From the NCBI RefSeq assembly GCF_900105725.1, contig NZ_FNLM01000030.1:1-64000 (forward strand): a stretch of DNA of 64,000 bases, read 5' to 3'. The notes below the pieces were generated by a model that searched no databases, was not told the DNA's origin, and was given only the letters and a program-made list of their open reading frames with translations. Each line of letters begins with the position of its first letter. Position 1 is the stretch's first letter. Shown here one piece after another: positions 27,314 through 33,906 of the stretch. The DNA is from Gordonia westfalica. GTDB taxonomy: Bacteria; Actinomycetota; Actinomycetes; Mycobacteriales; Mycobacteriaceae. The position numbers were made by a program, and so were the translations under genes.

Positions 27314-27988
27314 ATGACCACAACCACTCTCCCGATGAAGCCGACCGCGCCGTCCTCGCACGGCCTGCAGCTCGACATGTTCGCCGAGGCGGCACGCGAT
27401 GAGCGTGCGCACGCTGAACGCACGACCGGTGTCCCTCGCTTGTATGCGTTGCGGTGCAACACGATTGCCGACTACGAGCACGCGATGACGCAGTGGAGGA
27501 AGGCGTGGCCTGATCTCGCCTGCCTGCGCGACTCGCACGGCTGGCACGTCGCGATCGGTGAGTACGCGAGCAGCCGCGAACCGACCGACACGTGCATCCC
27601 GATCACCCTGCAAACCGACCTCCGATGCAACCGGACCTCGCACCGCGGTTGCCTGTGCGTGGGTGATCTGGTCTCGCGCAGCTTCTGCCGAGGCTGCGGC
27701 TGGCATTCGGAGGTTGTCGGCGACGACACCGACGCTGCGTTGCTGGGCCTGGATCACTGCTTCCCGGGATGGCGCGACGACCCGATCGTGCCCTCGGCGC
27801 CCTACGACGACGGACCCAAGCGCCGCACCCGCCGCAATTGGGAAACCACTGTCACCGAGCTACACGGCACCGAACGGCCCCAGGGCTACCCGATGATCAC
27901 CCGACGGGGACCGCACGGGTGGCGGGCGGTGCCAGGCCGATCGCTGTGGGGCGGCTACGACGTCGCCGCCGAAACGCTCGGCCGATGA
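27314..27988 (+). CDS. DUF6349-type protein with clamp-binding-like motif
   Basis: A 224-residue plasmid protein. Near the N-terminus is GLQLDMFAEAARDE, in which QLDMF matches the QLxLF-type pentapeptide that binds the DNA polymerase beta-clamp. The middle has paired cysteines (LRCNRTSHRGCLCVGD, SFCRGCGWH), probably a zinc site. A basic C-terminus (KRRTRRNWETT) follows. The family assignment is from memory and is moderate. ATG 27314 fits the leaderless promoter. The next gene starts with or soon after its stop. Confidence 0.65.
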   Translation: MTTTTLPMKPTAPSSHGLQLDMFAEAARDERAHAERTTGVPRLYALRCNTIADYEHAMTQWRKAWPDLACLRDSHGWHVAIGEYASSREPTDTCIPITLQTDLRCNRTSHRGCLCVGDLVSRSFCRGCGWHSEVVGDDTDAALLGLDHCFPGWRDDPIVPSAPYDDGPKRRTRRNWETTVTELHGTERPQGYPMITRRGPHGWRAVPGRSLWGGYDVAAETLGR

Positions 27989-28007
27989 CCGACACCACCG
28001 ATCGAGC

Positions 28008-28033
28008 CGTGCCCGGCCTGCGTGCCGGGCACG
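28008..28033. terminator. Strong hairpin between DUF6349 and HTH genes
   Basis: A perfect 10-bp stem, CGTGCCCGGC and GCCGGGCACG, with a 6-nt loop lies 20 bp after the stop of the preceding gene. It is a likely terminator without a T-run, and it argues that the HTH gene starts downstream at 28111. Confidence 0.5.
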
Positions 28034-28110
28034 GCACGCACTCGTCTTCGGTCGGCTCTGGCAAGCTCGACACCACACAACCACCCACCGCCCCCGAGAG
28101 GCCCGAATCC

Positions 28111-28359
28111 ATGTCGAGCGACCCGTCCGCCATCAGCGTCGACGAGACCGCCGTCATGACCGCCGTCGGAGCAGCGATCATCGCCCGCCGCACCGAACTC
28201 AAGATCAGCCAGCAAGCCCTGGCCCGCACCGTCGGCACCAGCCGGACCTTCCTGCGCGGCATCGAGGCCGGTGAGCGCGCGCCGACCGTGGTCACCCTCA
28301 CCCGGATCGCTCGCGCCCTGCACACCACACCCAGCGCACTGATCACCACCATCCGCTGA
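28111..28359 (+). CDS. XRE-family HTH regulator
   Basis: An 82-residue protein that is almost entirely one Cro/C1-type helix-turn-helix: IIARRTELKISQQALARTVGTSRTFLRGIEAGERAPTVVTLTRIARAL. ATG 28111 was selected because the sequence before it is low-complexity and contains a hairpin; an ATG at 27985 overlapping the upstream stop would add 42 residues. It may control plasmid genes nearby, such as the AbiE pair or nrdH. The target is unknown. Confidence 0.75.
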   Translation: MSSDPSAISVDETAVMTAVGAAIIARRTELKISQQALARTVGTSRTFLRGIEAGERAPTVVTLTRIARALHTTPSALITTIR

Positions 28360-28596
28360 CCCGACCCTGCCACTCTCTGGCGCCGCCAGCAGCCATCTAA
28401 CGAGGGCCAGAGCCCTCTTGCCTACCGGCGCAACCACGCAACCCCCTGCAATTCCGAAGGTATTCGGTGCGCGTTTCTGTGGAGATTTCCGAACGCACAA
28501 AAAGAATCCCGGAATAGACGAGGTGGAGGGCATTCAAAGGACCCCTAACAGCAGGTCGCGGGGTATTTCCTTAGACCCTGAAATATGTTGCAGCCC

Positions 28597-28625
28597 TTGC
28601 ATATACAGACCATTAGGTCTAGAAT
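28597..28625 (+). promoter_or_regulatory. nrdH promoter
   Basis: TTGCAT (28597-28602), a 17-bp spacer and TAGAAT (28620-28625) make the best sigma-70-type promoter in the window. The spacer contains a 5-bp inverted repeat, AGACC-ATTA-GGTCT, just before the -10. The surrounding 28374-28664 is AT-rich for this DNA and holds no gene. A purine-rich AAAGAAAGG lies before the nrdH ATG. Confidence 0.65.
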
Positions 28626-28664
28626 AGAAGAAAGCAAACAACCACCGAAAGAAAGGTCTTAGAA

Positions 28665-28901
28665 ATGACGATCACCGTGTACACCAAGCCCGCGTGCGTC
28701 CAGTGCCACGCCACCTACAAAGCGTTGGACAAGCAGGGCCTGACCTATCAGGTGGTCGACATCAGCGCCGACGACGAGGCCCGCGACTACGTGATGAGCC
28801 TGGGTTACCAGCAGGCTCCGGTCGTGGTGATTGACGACGGTCAGCAGTCATGGAGCGGGTTCCGCCCCGACCGAGTCAAGGCGCTCGCCACCGCCGCTTG
28901 A
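28665..28901 (+). CDS. nrdH: NrdH-type glutaredoxin-like redoxin
   Basis: A 78-residue thioredoxin-fold protein with KPACVQCHATYKALD (CVQC, the NrdH active site) and the C-terminal WSGFRPD segment of the family. NrdH donates electrons to class Ib ribonucleotide reductase. No nrdE, nrdF or nrdI is present here, so it would feed a host enzyme or serve other thiol targets. Lone nrdH genes are common on actinobacterial phages and plasmids. It is driven by a strong promoter. Confidence 0.88.
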   Translation: MTITVYTKPACVQCHATYKALDKQGLTYQVVDISADDEARDYVMSLGYQQAPVVVIDDGQQSWSGFRPDRVKALATAA

Positions 28902-28979
28902 CCCGCAAGCCCCCCCATCGGGTGTCGCACTTGCCGTCGACGACACCCACCCCCGCAACGCCGACCAAGGAGACCCAGG

Positions 28980-29393
28980 ATGAGCCGTCCATCCACCACC
29001 CGCGCCACCAGCGACCACACCCAGTGGACCTTCGGTGGCCTCGTGATCGCCGCCGACAACGCCTCACTGTGGGCAACCCAAGCCGCAGCGGATCCCGCCG
29101 ACACCTCCGCACCTCAGGTGCAGGCCACGCTCGCCGACGTCGAGGGCGACCTTGTCGTCAGGATCGCCGTTCCCGCCGGCCTCACCTTCGTGGCCAACTT
29201 CGACGACGGCGTCATCCAGATCACCATGGCCAACATCCATTCGGACTGCTGCCAGAGGTGCGGGGAACACTTCAGCGATCCGCACGCACCGGAATGCGAG
29301 ATCGGCGCCGCCGAGGAGGCCGCACGCGCCGCCCAGGACGACACCGCCATGCTCGCCGCTCTCGAGGCCCGCGCCGAACGGCGACTGCGATGA
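28980..29393 (+). CDS. Hypothetical protein with Cys motif
   Basis: A 137-residue protein with AAGGAG 10 bp before ATG 28980. The first 80 residues look beta-rich (WTFGGLVIAADN, GDLVVRIAVPAGLTFVANF). A CCQRCGEHFSDPHAPEC cluster follows and could bind zinc, then an acidic Ala-rich helix. Unrecognised. The stop overlaps the next start in an ATGA junction. Confidence 0.6.
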   Translation: MSRPSTTRATSDHTQWTFGGLVIAADNASLWATQAAADPADTSAPQVQATLADVEGDLVVRIAVPAGLTFVANFDDGVIQITMANIHSDCCQRCGEHFSDPHAPECEIGAAEEAARAAQDDTAMLAALEARAERRLR

Positions 29394-29812
29394 GCTACAC
29401 CCTCGACGCCGCTCTCGCCGACATCACGGCCACCACCGGGTTGGTGTTCACCCGCGCCACCTTCGGCCCGCAGCGCAGCGGGCACCTCGCCTACACCCGC
29501 ACGCGCGACGCCGTGGTGATGATCGACAACGACTGGCAGGCACTCATCGACAACGGCGCCGGTGTCTTCGCGCCGAGCAACCCGCGATGGACGCCCGTCC
29601 ACCCGATCGTCATCGCCGTCTACAGAGACGGTGACCTTACCGGCCTCCCGCTCACGGAGGTGTCCACCCGCCGCGCCGACATTGCTGTGCTTCCCCACCT
29701 GCTCGACCAGGCTCTCGAACTGGCCGAGCGCGCCCGCCCGGAGTACCGCCACTTCCTCGGCTACGACTACGACTGCCGCGGCGACACCGAACGACGCCGC
29801 CAGGTGATCTGA
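29390..29812 (+). CDS. Hypothetical protein
   Basis: A 140-residue protein that starts in an ATGA overlap with the previous gene. It is mixed alpha/beta, with VVMIDNDWQALIDN and a long C-terminal helix (LPHLLDQALELAERARPEYRH). Nothing is recognised. It is part of a tight run of small genes leading to the DnaB-N-like gene, 3 bp downstream. Confidence 0.6.
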   Translation: MSYTLDAALADITATTGLVFTRATFGPQRSGHLAYTRTRDAVVMIDNDWQALIDNGAGVFAPSNPRWTPVHPIVIAVYRDGDLTGLPLTEVSTRRADIAVLPHLLDQALELAERARPEYRHFLGYDYDCRGDTERRRQVI

Positions 29813-29815
29813 CCC

Positions 29816-30382
29816 ATGCCCGCCGAGACCCCACCCGACCCGTCGGTGACCGCCGCCGCCCACGACGACGTGGCGCTCGCTGATGGTCACGGGTGGGCCA
29901 GCGACACCGGCCACGCCGAGGTCCTGTTCCTCTCGGCGCTGCTGTGGGCGACACCCTCCCACCACGACGACCTCGCCGCCATCGTCGGCCTGGTCCGCGC
30001 TAAGGACTTCTACGTGCCCGCCCACGGCGCACTGTTCACGATCATCGCCGAACTCATCGCCGACGGCGCCCACCGCGCGCACGACGCCACCACCGTCGCC
30101 CACGAACTACGCCGCCAGGGACGTGCGGCCACCCTCGGCGCCGAGCACCTCACCCGTGCGCTCGTCGCGGCGACCTCCGCCGGCGCCGACGGTATCCAGG
30201 CCCGCCACTACGCGGCGATGGTCGTCGCCGACGCCTACCGCCGCCGCTACCGCGCCGCCGGAGACGGCATCACCCACGCCGCCGACCACCTCCCCGAAGC
30301 CGAACTGTGGGACTACATGTGCGCCCACGGCATCGCACTACGCGAGCACCGCACCCGCCTGTCCACCCTGCGCCCGAACTGA
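29816..30382 (+). CDS. DnaB helicase N-terminal-domain-like protein
   Basis: A 188-residue protein. Residues about 30-125 resemble the helical N-terminal domain of replicative helicase DnaB: AEVLFLSALLW, VGLVRAKDFYVPAHGALFTII, HDATTVAHELRRQG and HLTRALVAATSAG. The ATPase domain is missing, so it is not a helicase by itself. It could bind host DnaB or primase and help load the helicase on the plasmid, or block it. The family call is moderate; the role is speculation. Confidence 0.7.
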   Translation: MPAETPPDPSVTAAAHDDVALADGHGWASDTGHAEVLFLSALLWATPSHHDDLAAIVGLVRAKDFYVPAHGALFTIIAELIADGAHRAHDATTVAHELRRQGRAATLGAEHLTRALVAATSAGADGIQARHYAAMVVADAYRRRYRAAGDGITHAADHLPEAELWDYMCAHGIALREHRTRLSTLRPN

Positions 30383-30403
30383 CACACCGAAAGGAACACC
30401 GCC

Positions 30404-30610
30404 ATGACCGTCGACATTCGATACCTGGCCGCCGATCTGGCCAAGCTCCACGCCGACGCCTACACCCTGCGCCACGTCGACAACCTCACCTGGGACCAAG
30501 TTGCCACCGCACTCGACGAACCCGTCGCCGTGGTCAAGGACTGGGCACAGACCTACATCGACCGCACCGACGCCGCCGCCGCCGAACAGCAAATGTCGCT
30601 GTTCGGCTGA
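30404..30610 (+). CDS. Small HTH-like protein ending in a clamp-binding motif
   Basis: A 68-residue protein with AAAGGAA before ATG 30404. The body (NLTWDQVATALDEPVAVVKDWAQ) reads like a small helix-turn-helix. The last residues, EQQMSLFG, form a QMSLF pentapeptide close to the C-terminal beta-clamp-binding motif QL(S/D)LF. It sits 21 bp after the DnaB-N-like gene, so both may act at the replisome. Confidence 0.6.
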   Translation: MTVDIRYLAADLAKLHADAYTLRHVDNLTWDQVATALDEPVAVVKDWAQTYIDRTDAAAAEQQMSLFG

Positions 30611-30764
30611 CCCCTCGGCCACCAACTTTCACCAGCCGCAGATGGCGCGGCCCGGCCACAGCCGCGTCGACGCAGCGATCCGGTACCAGCACGCGGGAGA
30701 TCGTGCGGAATTGGCTCGGCGCGCATGGCACGGTAACGGCATTACCGCGACGCGTGAGGCGCGT

Positions 30765-31379
30765 TCACTCGCCCTCCATCACGGGCTCGGGCTGCTCGCC
30801 GTGCCGCCGCCTCCAGACGTCGCCCATGTCGTCGGCGAACTGGATGTCGGCGCGGACCTCGGCGGCCCCGGGGGCGCTGTAGGCGACCTCGGCCGATTGA
30901 TCCCTCCGAATTACGCTCGGGTAGCTCTCGACCATCTGTTGCTGCAAATTCCGCATGAATGCCGAGAATCCAGGGGCCGAGCCGGCGTACCCCGCCAACG
31001 CGCCGCCATACGAGCCGAGGTTTGACGGCACCCCCATTACCAGCCCGGAGCCGTACATAGACTGGGCCTGGTCGCCGATTGCGTCGAGCATTCCTCCGAA
31101 GGCCCCGGTCAGCCCCTCCTTGATTATCTGCTCAAGCGAGATCTCGCCCTTGGCCGGCCGGCAACGGTCCGGTAGCCGGTTGCCCTTGGCGTCGACCCCG
31201 TAGACGTCGACCGTTAGGTCGGTGATCGGCCCCGAACTTGCGTTATCCACGGTGACCGACCACAGGTCCTTGCCGATCGGAATGGGCTTGGTCGAGGCCG
31301 TCACCGCGCGGATTCGACCACCGCTGTTGCCGGTCTCCGTGGCTCCCACAGAGTAGTAAGTGTTGTTATCCCGGCCCAC
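30765..31379 (-). CDS. Hypothetical protein with RHIM-like N-terminus
   Basis: A 204-residue frame from GTG 31379; the open frame continues upstream without a start codon as far as the end of the neighbouring gene. The first part, VIVGRDNNTYYSVG, resembles bacterial amyloid-signalling (RHIM-like) motifs. Then comes a beta-rich region (DLWSVTVDNASSGPITDLTVDVYGVD) and a Gly/Ala-rich helical segment (GALAGYAGSAPGFSAFMRN). It may be the 3' part of one gene with 31433-31918, joined by a frameshift, or a separate partner. Function unknown. Confidence 0.5.
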   Translation of the reverse strand: MGRDNNTYYSVGATETGNSGGRIRAVTASTKPIPIGKDLWSVTVDNASSGPITDLTVDVYGVDAKGNRLPDRCRPAKGEISLEQIIKEGLTGAFGGMLDAIGDQAQSMYGSGLVMGVPSNLGSYGGALAGYAGSAPGFSAFMRNLQQQMVESYPSVIRRDQSAEVAYSAPGAAEVRADIQFADDMGDVWRRRHGEQPEPVMEGE

Positions 31380-31432
31380 GATGACGTTCTTCTGGGTCGA
31401 GGTGAGCGAATGCGCGGAAGCAGACGGATCGC

Positions 31433-31918
31433 CTACTGCTCCCGCGCCCGTGCGGGGTGGGGCGGCCCCTGGGGGGCGCGCGCCGCGACGCCGCTGATCC
31501 GCAGGTCCCCGCCAGCCGCCACGTCCTCGGCCAGGACGCCCGTCCCGCCGTCGACCGCGACGTCCACCACCTCGATATCCCCACCGACTGATGCGCGCCA
31601 GATCTTCACGCCGATGGTGGCCGGGAGCTCAGGGGCGTCCTGCTCGACGGCCGCGAGCAGCGCCCGCGACAGCTCCACCAGTTCGCCGTCGGCGTCCGCG
31701 CCAGCCTGGCCCAGCTTCTTGCCAAGCAGCTGGCGGCGTAGTTCCTCGTCGGGCTCACGCTCGAGCGCCTCAACCTCGGCGCTGACTGAGCCAAACCGGT
31801 TCGAGATCCGGCGCTTGATCGCCTCGTAGCCGTCGGCAATCGCCGTCTTGGTCGTCTCCCGCACACCGTCCGACGCGCCCAGCGCGATCGCAGCGACTAT
31901 TAACGTGACAGGGTCCAT
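31433..31918 (-). CDS. Putative amyloid-signalling-associated helical protein
   Basis: A 161-residue protein from ATG 31918 with GGAGG 6 bp upstream. The start MDPVTLIVAAIALGASDG is a hydrophobic helix. A coiled region (IKRRISNRFGSVSAEVEALE) and EELRRQLLGKKLGQAGADADGELVELSRALL follow. From memory, this N-terminal layout occurs in actinobacterial proteins that end in RHIM-like amyloid motifs. The C-terminal third (GGDIEVVDVAVDGGTGVLAEDVAAGGDLRIS) looks like short beta repeats. The RHIM-like sequence lies just beyond its stop, in another frame. Confidence 0.5.
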   Translation of the reverse strand: MDPVTLIVAAIALGASDGVRETTKTAIADGYEAIKRRISNRFGSVSAEVEALEREPDEELRRQLLGKKLGQAGADADGELVELSRALLAAVEQDAPELPATIGVKIWRASVGGDIEVVDVAVDGGTGVLAEDVAAGGDLRISGVAARAPQGPPHPARAREQ

Positions 31919-32022
31919 CAACTGCCTCCAGTCCAGGTCCTGCACAGCGCCGGACCGCCAAGAATCTATCGCCCAACTCAGACATTGCTCATCGCCGCGG
32001 AGACCTGTCCGGCGTTGATTCC

Positions 32023-32196
32023 CTATGCCAGGCTTGCCCGTATGTCCCACACCGCAGAGCAGCTAGGCGAGGGGTCACCACGCAGCCAGTCGAACCGTGC
32101 CTGACGGATTCCAGCAACGCCGAGAAGCTCGTCGCACAGGTCGAGGACGTAGTGCTCGTCGGAGGCTCTGCGGTCGGCCACGATGCGATTCTGCAC
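32023..32196 (-). pseudogene. Truncated hypothetical gene fragment
   Basis: A 57-codon frame reads DEHYVLDLCDELLGVAGIRQARFDWLRGDPSP, then breaks off. From memory this is the N-terminal signature of a bacterial family of about 150 residues that continues with a VDAYYP segment. That continuation is absent here. The rest of the 31919-32230 gap shows nothing. Confidence 0.4.
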
Positions 32197-32230
32197 TCGC
32201 CAGCCACTAACACAAGGCGGTCTTGCTGTT

Positions 32231-32806
32231 TCAGAACAGGCCGAGTTGGTCTGCGGGTGTGGACGGCACGGGTTGGAACAGCCGGTGTGCTTGTTCGGGG
32301 TCGCCGCCGTCGCGTAGGTAGGTGCGCAGCATCACTGAGCGTGCGGCGCGGTCGATGGCGGTGGTTGGTCGTGATCCGCGGTGGCGGCCGAGGCCGACTG
32401 CGTAGGTGAGGTTGTTGGTCTGGGTGCCGATGCGCACGTGTGCGGAATCGACACGGACGCACAGCGGTTCGTTGCAGTAGTGCTCGCCGATGTCGGCGGC
32501 GTCGGCACCGAGGTCGGGGTGCACCAGCAGCAGCGCGAGACGGTGCGCGCTGATCGCTCGCTGACGGTTGTTGCGGCGGAAGGTGAATCGGCCGTACCCG
32601 TCGGGGGAGCTGATCGCACCGATCCAGTACCAGCAGCCACGCGGTGTGAGGACGACGTGCTGCCAGAAGTGTTGCTCGGCGCGAGCATCGGGCATCAGCG
32701 TTGGGTCGGTGACCACACCCGGCACCGGTGTCGCGGTGCCGACCGCCAGGTGGGTGGCCGGCACCGCGAACAGGCCGAGTTGATCGTGGTCAGGGTCGAC
32801 ACTCAT
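32231..32806 (-). CDS. HNH endonuclease flanked by two clamp-binding motifs
   Basis: A 191-residue protein. The nuclease core has GCWYWIGAISSPDGYGRF, SAHRLALLLVH, GEHYCNEPLCVRVDSAHVRIGT, the HNH_3-type ββα-metal layout. QLGLF occurs twice: near the N-terminus (DHDQLGLFAVP) and as the last five residues (ADQLGLF). QLGLF is the C-terminal beta-clamp-binding peptide of E. coli DNA polymerase II. This suggests a nuclease that docks on the sliding clamp at both ends. It is preceded by a coiled-coil gene on the same strand. Confidence 0.7.
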   Translation of the reverse strand: MSVDPDHDQLGLFAVPATHLAVGTATPVPGVVTDPTLMPDARAEQHFWQHVVLTPRGCWYWIGAISSPDGYGRFTFRRNNRQRAISAHRLALLLVHPDLGADAADIGEHYCNEPLCVRVDSAHVRIGTQTNNLTYAVGLGRHRGSRPTTAIDRAARSVMLRTYLRDGGDPEQAHRLFQPVPSTPADQLGLF

Positions 32807-32823
32807 GGCCGAACCGTAGAACC

Positions 32824-33300
32824 CTAGGCCGACATCACCGCGGGATCGGATGGTTCGGTGTGGCTCTCATCGGTGGCCGCGTCGGGGGTGGCTGGGGCCG
32901 GTGTCGACTCCTGGCTCGAGGCGGCCTTCTTCGTCGCGACGGACAGGCCCGCCTCGCGCAGCAGCGTCTTGGCTTTCGCGGCACTGATCTCCACGAGATC
33001 GGCCGCGCCACTAACACTTCCTACTCGCTCGGCGATCGCGGCGAGCGCGGTGGCTTTCGCCTTCGCTGACCGCTCGGTGATCACTCGCAACTCTGCTTCG
33101 GCAGCGGCGAGTTCGGAGTCGGCTTGCAGGAACTCGGCGATGTTGGCCTCGTTGGCTTCCATCACCCGCAACTCAGCTTCGAGTCTGCGTTCGAGTTTCT
33201 CGCGTTCCGCGGCTCGGCGCGTCTCCAACGCCCCGAGCGTTCGTTTGCGCGCAGCAGCGCGCGCCTGACTGGCAGTGAGTTTTGAATTGTTCGACGGCAT
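32824..33300 (-). CDS. Coiled-coil hypothetical protein
   Basis: A 158-residue protein from ATG 33300. It is highly charged and helical (RRAAEREKLERRLEAELRVMEANEANIAEFLQ), then AKAKTLLREAGLSV, then a Pro/Thr-rich tail. Such proteins often sit divergently from relaxase genes on actinobacterial plasmids and may assist DNA processing, but no family is recognised. The HNH gene lies 17 bp downstream. Confidence 0.6.
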   Translation of the reverse strand: MPSNNSKLTASQARAAARKRTLGALETRRAAEREKLERRLEAELRVMEANEANIAEFLQADSELAAAEAELRVITERSAKAKATALAAIAERVGSVSGAADLVEISAAKAKTLLREAGLSVATKKAASSQESTPAPATPDAATDESHTEPSDPAVMSA

Positions 33301-33324
33301 ACCCGACACGATAACGCCGGCCAA

Positions 33325-33541
33325 CGCCCACTCGCCACCGCCACACGCGGCTTCTCCGTGAGCATTTCACTGCCACTTCCCTTCCAATCGCCCTCCGTTC
33401 CCGCCTCCCCATTCCGTTCATCCCCACCCTCACCTGCACCAACGCCCCCGAACTACTCCCGCACCACACCTCACCCCATGAACCCGAAACACCTTTAACT
33501 TCCACACACCTCTTGCATACTGGATTCGTCCGACGAAATTA
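33325..33541. other. G-poor intergenic tract, candidate oriT/control region
   Basis: The divergent region between the coiled-coil gene and the relaxase operon. From about 33362 to 33510 the plus strand is almost free of G and dominated by C with A and T, a sharp strand bias unlike any other part of the window. No coding frame is credible. Its position directly before the relaxase genes suits an origin of transfer or a long leader. Confidence 0.4.
33525..33537. promoter_or_regulatory. Inverted repeat in the relaxase promoter region
   Basis: A perfect repeat, TTCGTC-C-GACGAA, follows a TTGCAT hexamer (33513-33518) by 6 bp and lies 22 bp before ATG 33560. It could be an operator or part of a nic region. 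Confidence 0.4.
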
Positions 33542-33559
33542 ATGTGTCAGAATGCAGCC

Positions 33560-33901
33560 ATGGCCGGTGCCGGGGCGTGCGATCACTGCGGTGGCGTGCT
33601 GCCCGGAGACGGCTCGCCGCGGCGCGGGCGGCCGCGGCGATGGTGCTCGACGGACTGCCGTCGCGCGGCGTGGGTCCGCCGCCACGACCGGCCCGCCGCG
33701 ACTGGGATGACCGCCCAGGATGCGGTCGCCCAGGTGCTGGACTCCCCTACCGCCACAGCCGAACTCCTCGCGGGGTTGACCGCGCGGATCGAGGGCGGCG
33801 ACGAGGTTGCCAGCGGAGTCATCGCCGAGCTGGTCCGGGCGCACCGCGCGAGCGTCACTGCGGTGGCCCGGGCCAACGAGCTGCGTCCGTTCCGGCGGTG
33901 A
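33560..33901 (+). CDS. Zinc-ribbon relaxase-associated protein
   Basis: A 113-residue protein. GACDHCGGVLPGDGSPRRGRPRRWCSTDCRRAAWVRRHDR has four Cys in two CxxC-like pairs with basic residues, a likely zinc-bound DNA-binding domain. The C-terminal half is helical. It ends 5 bp before the relaxase gene, so it is probably a relaxosome accessory factor that recognises oriT. Its role is inferred from position. Confidence 0.65.
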   Translation: MAGAGACDHCGGVLPGDGSPRRGRPRRWCSTDCRRAAWVRRHDRPAATGMTAQDAVAQVLDSPTATAELLAGLTARIEGGDEVASGVIAELVRAHRASVTAVARANELRPFRR

Positions 33902-33906
33902 CCTGA

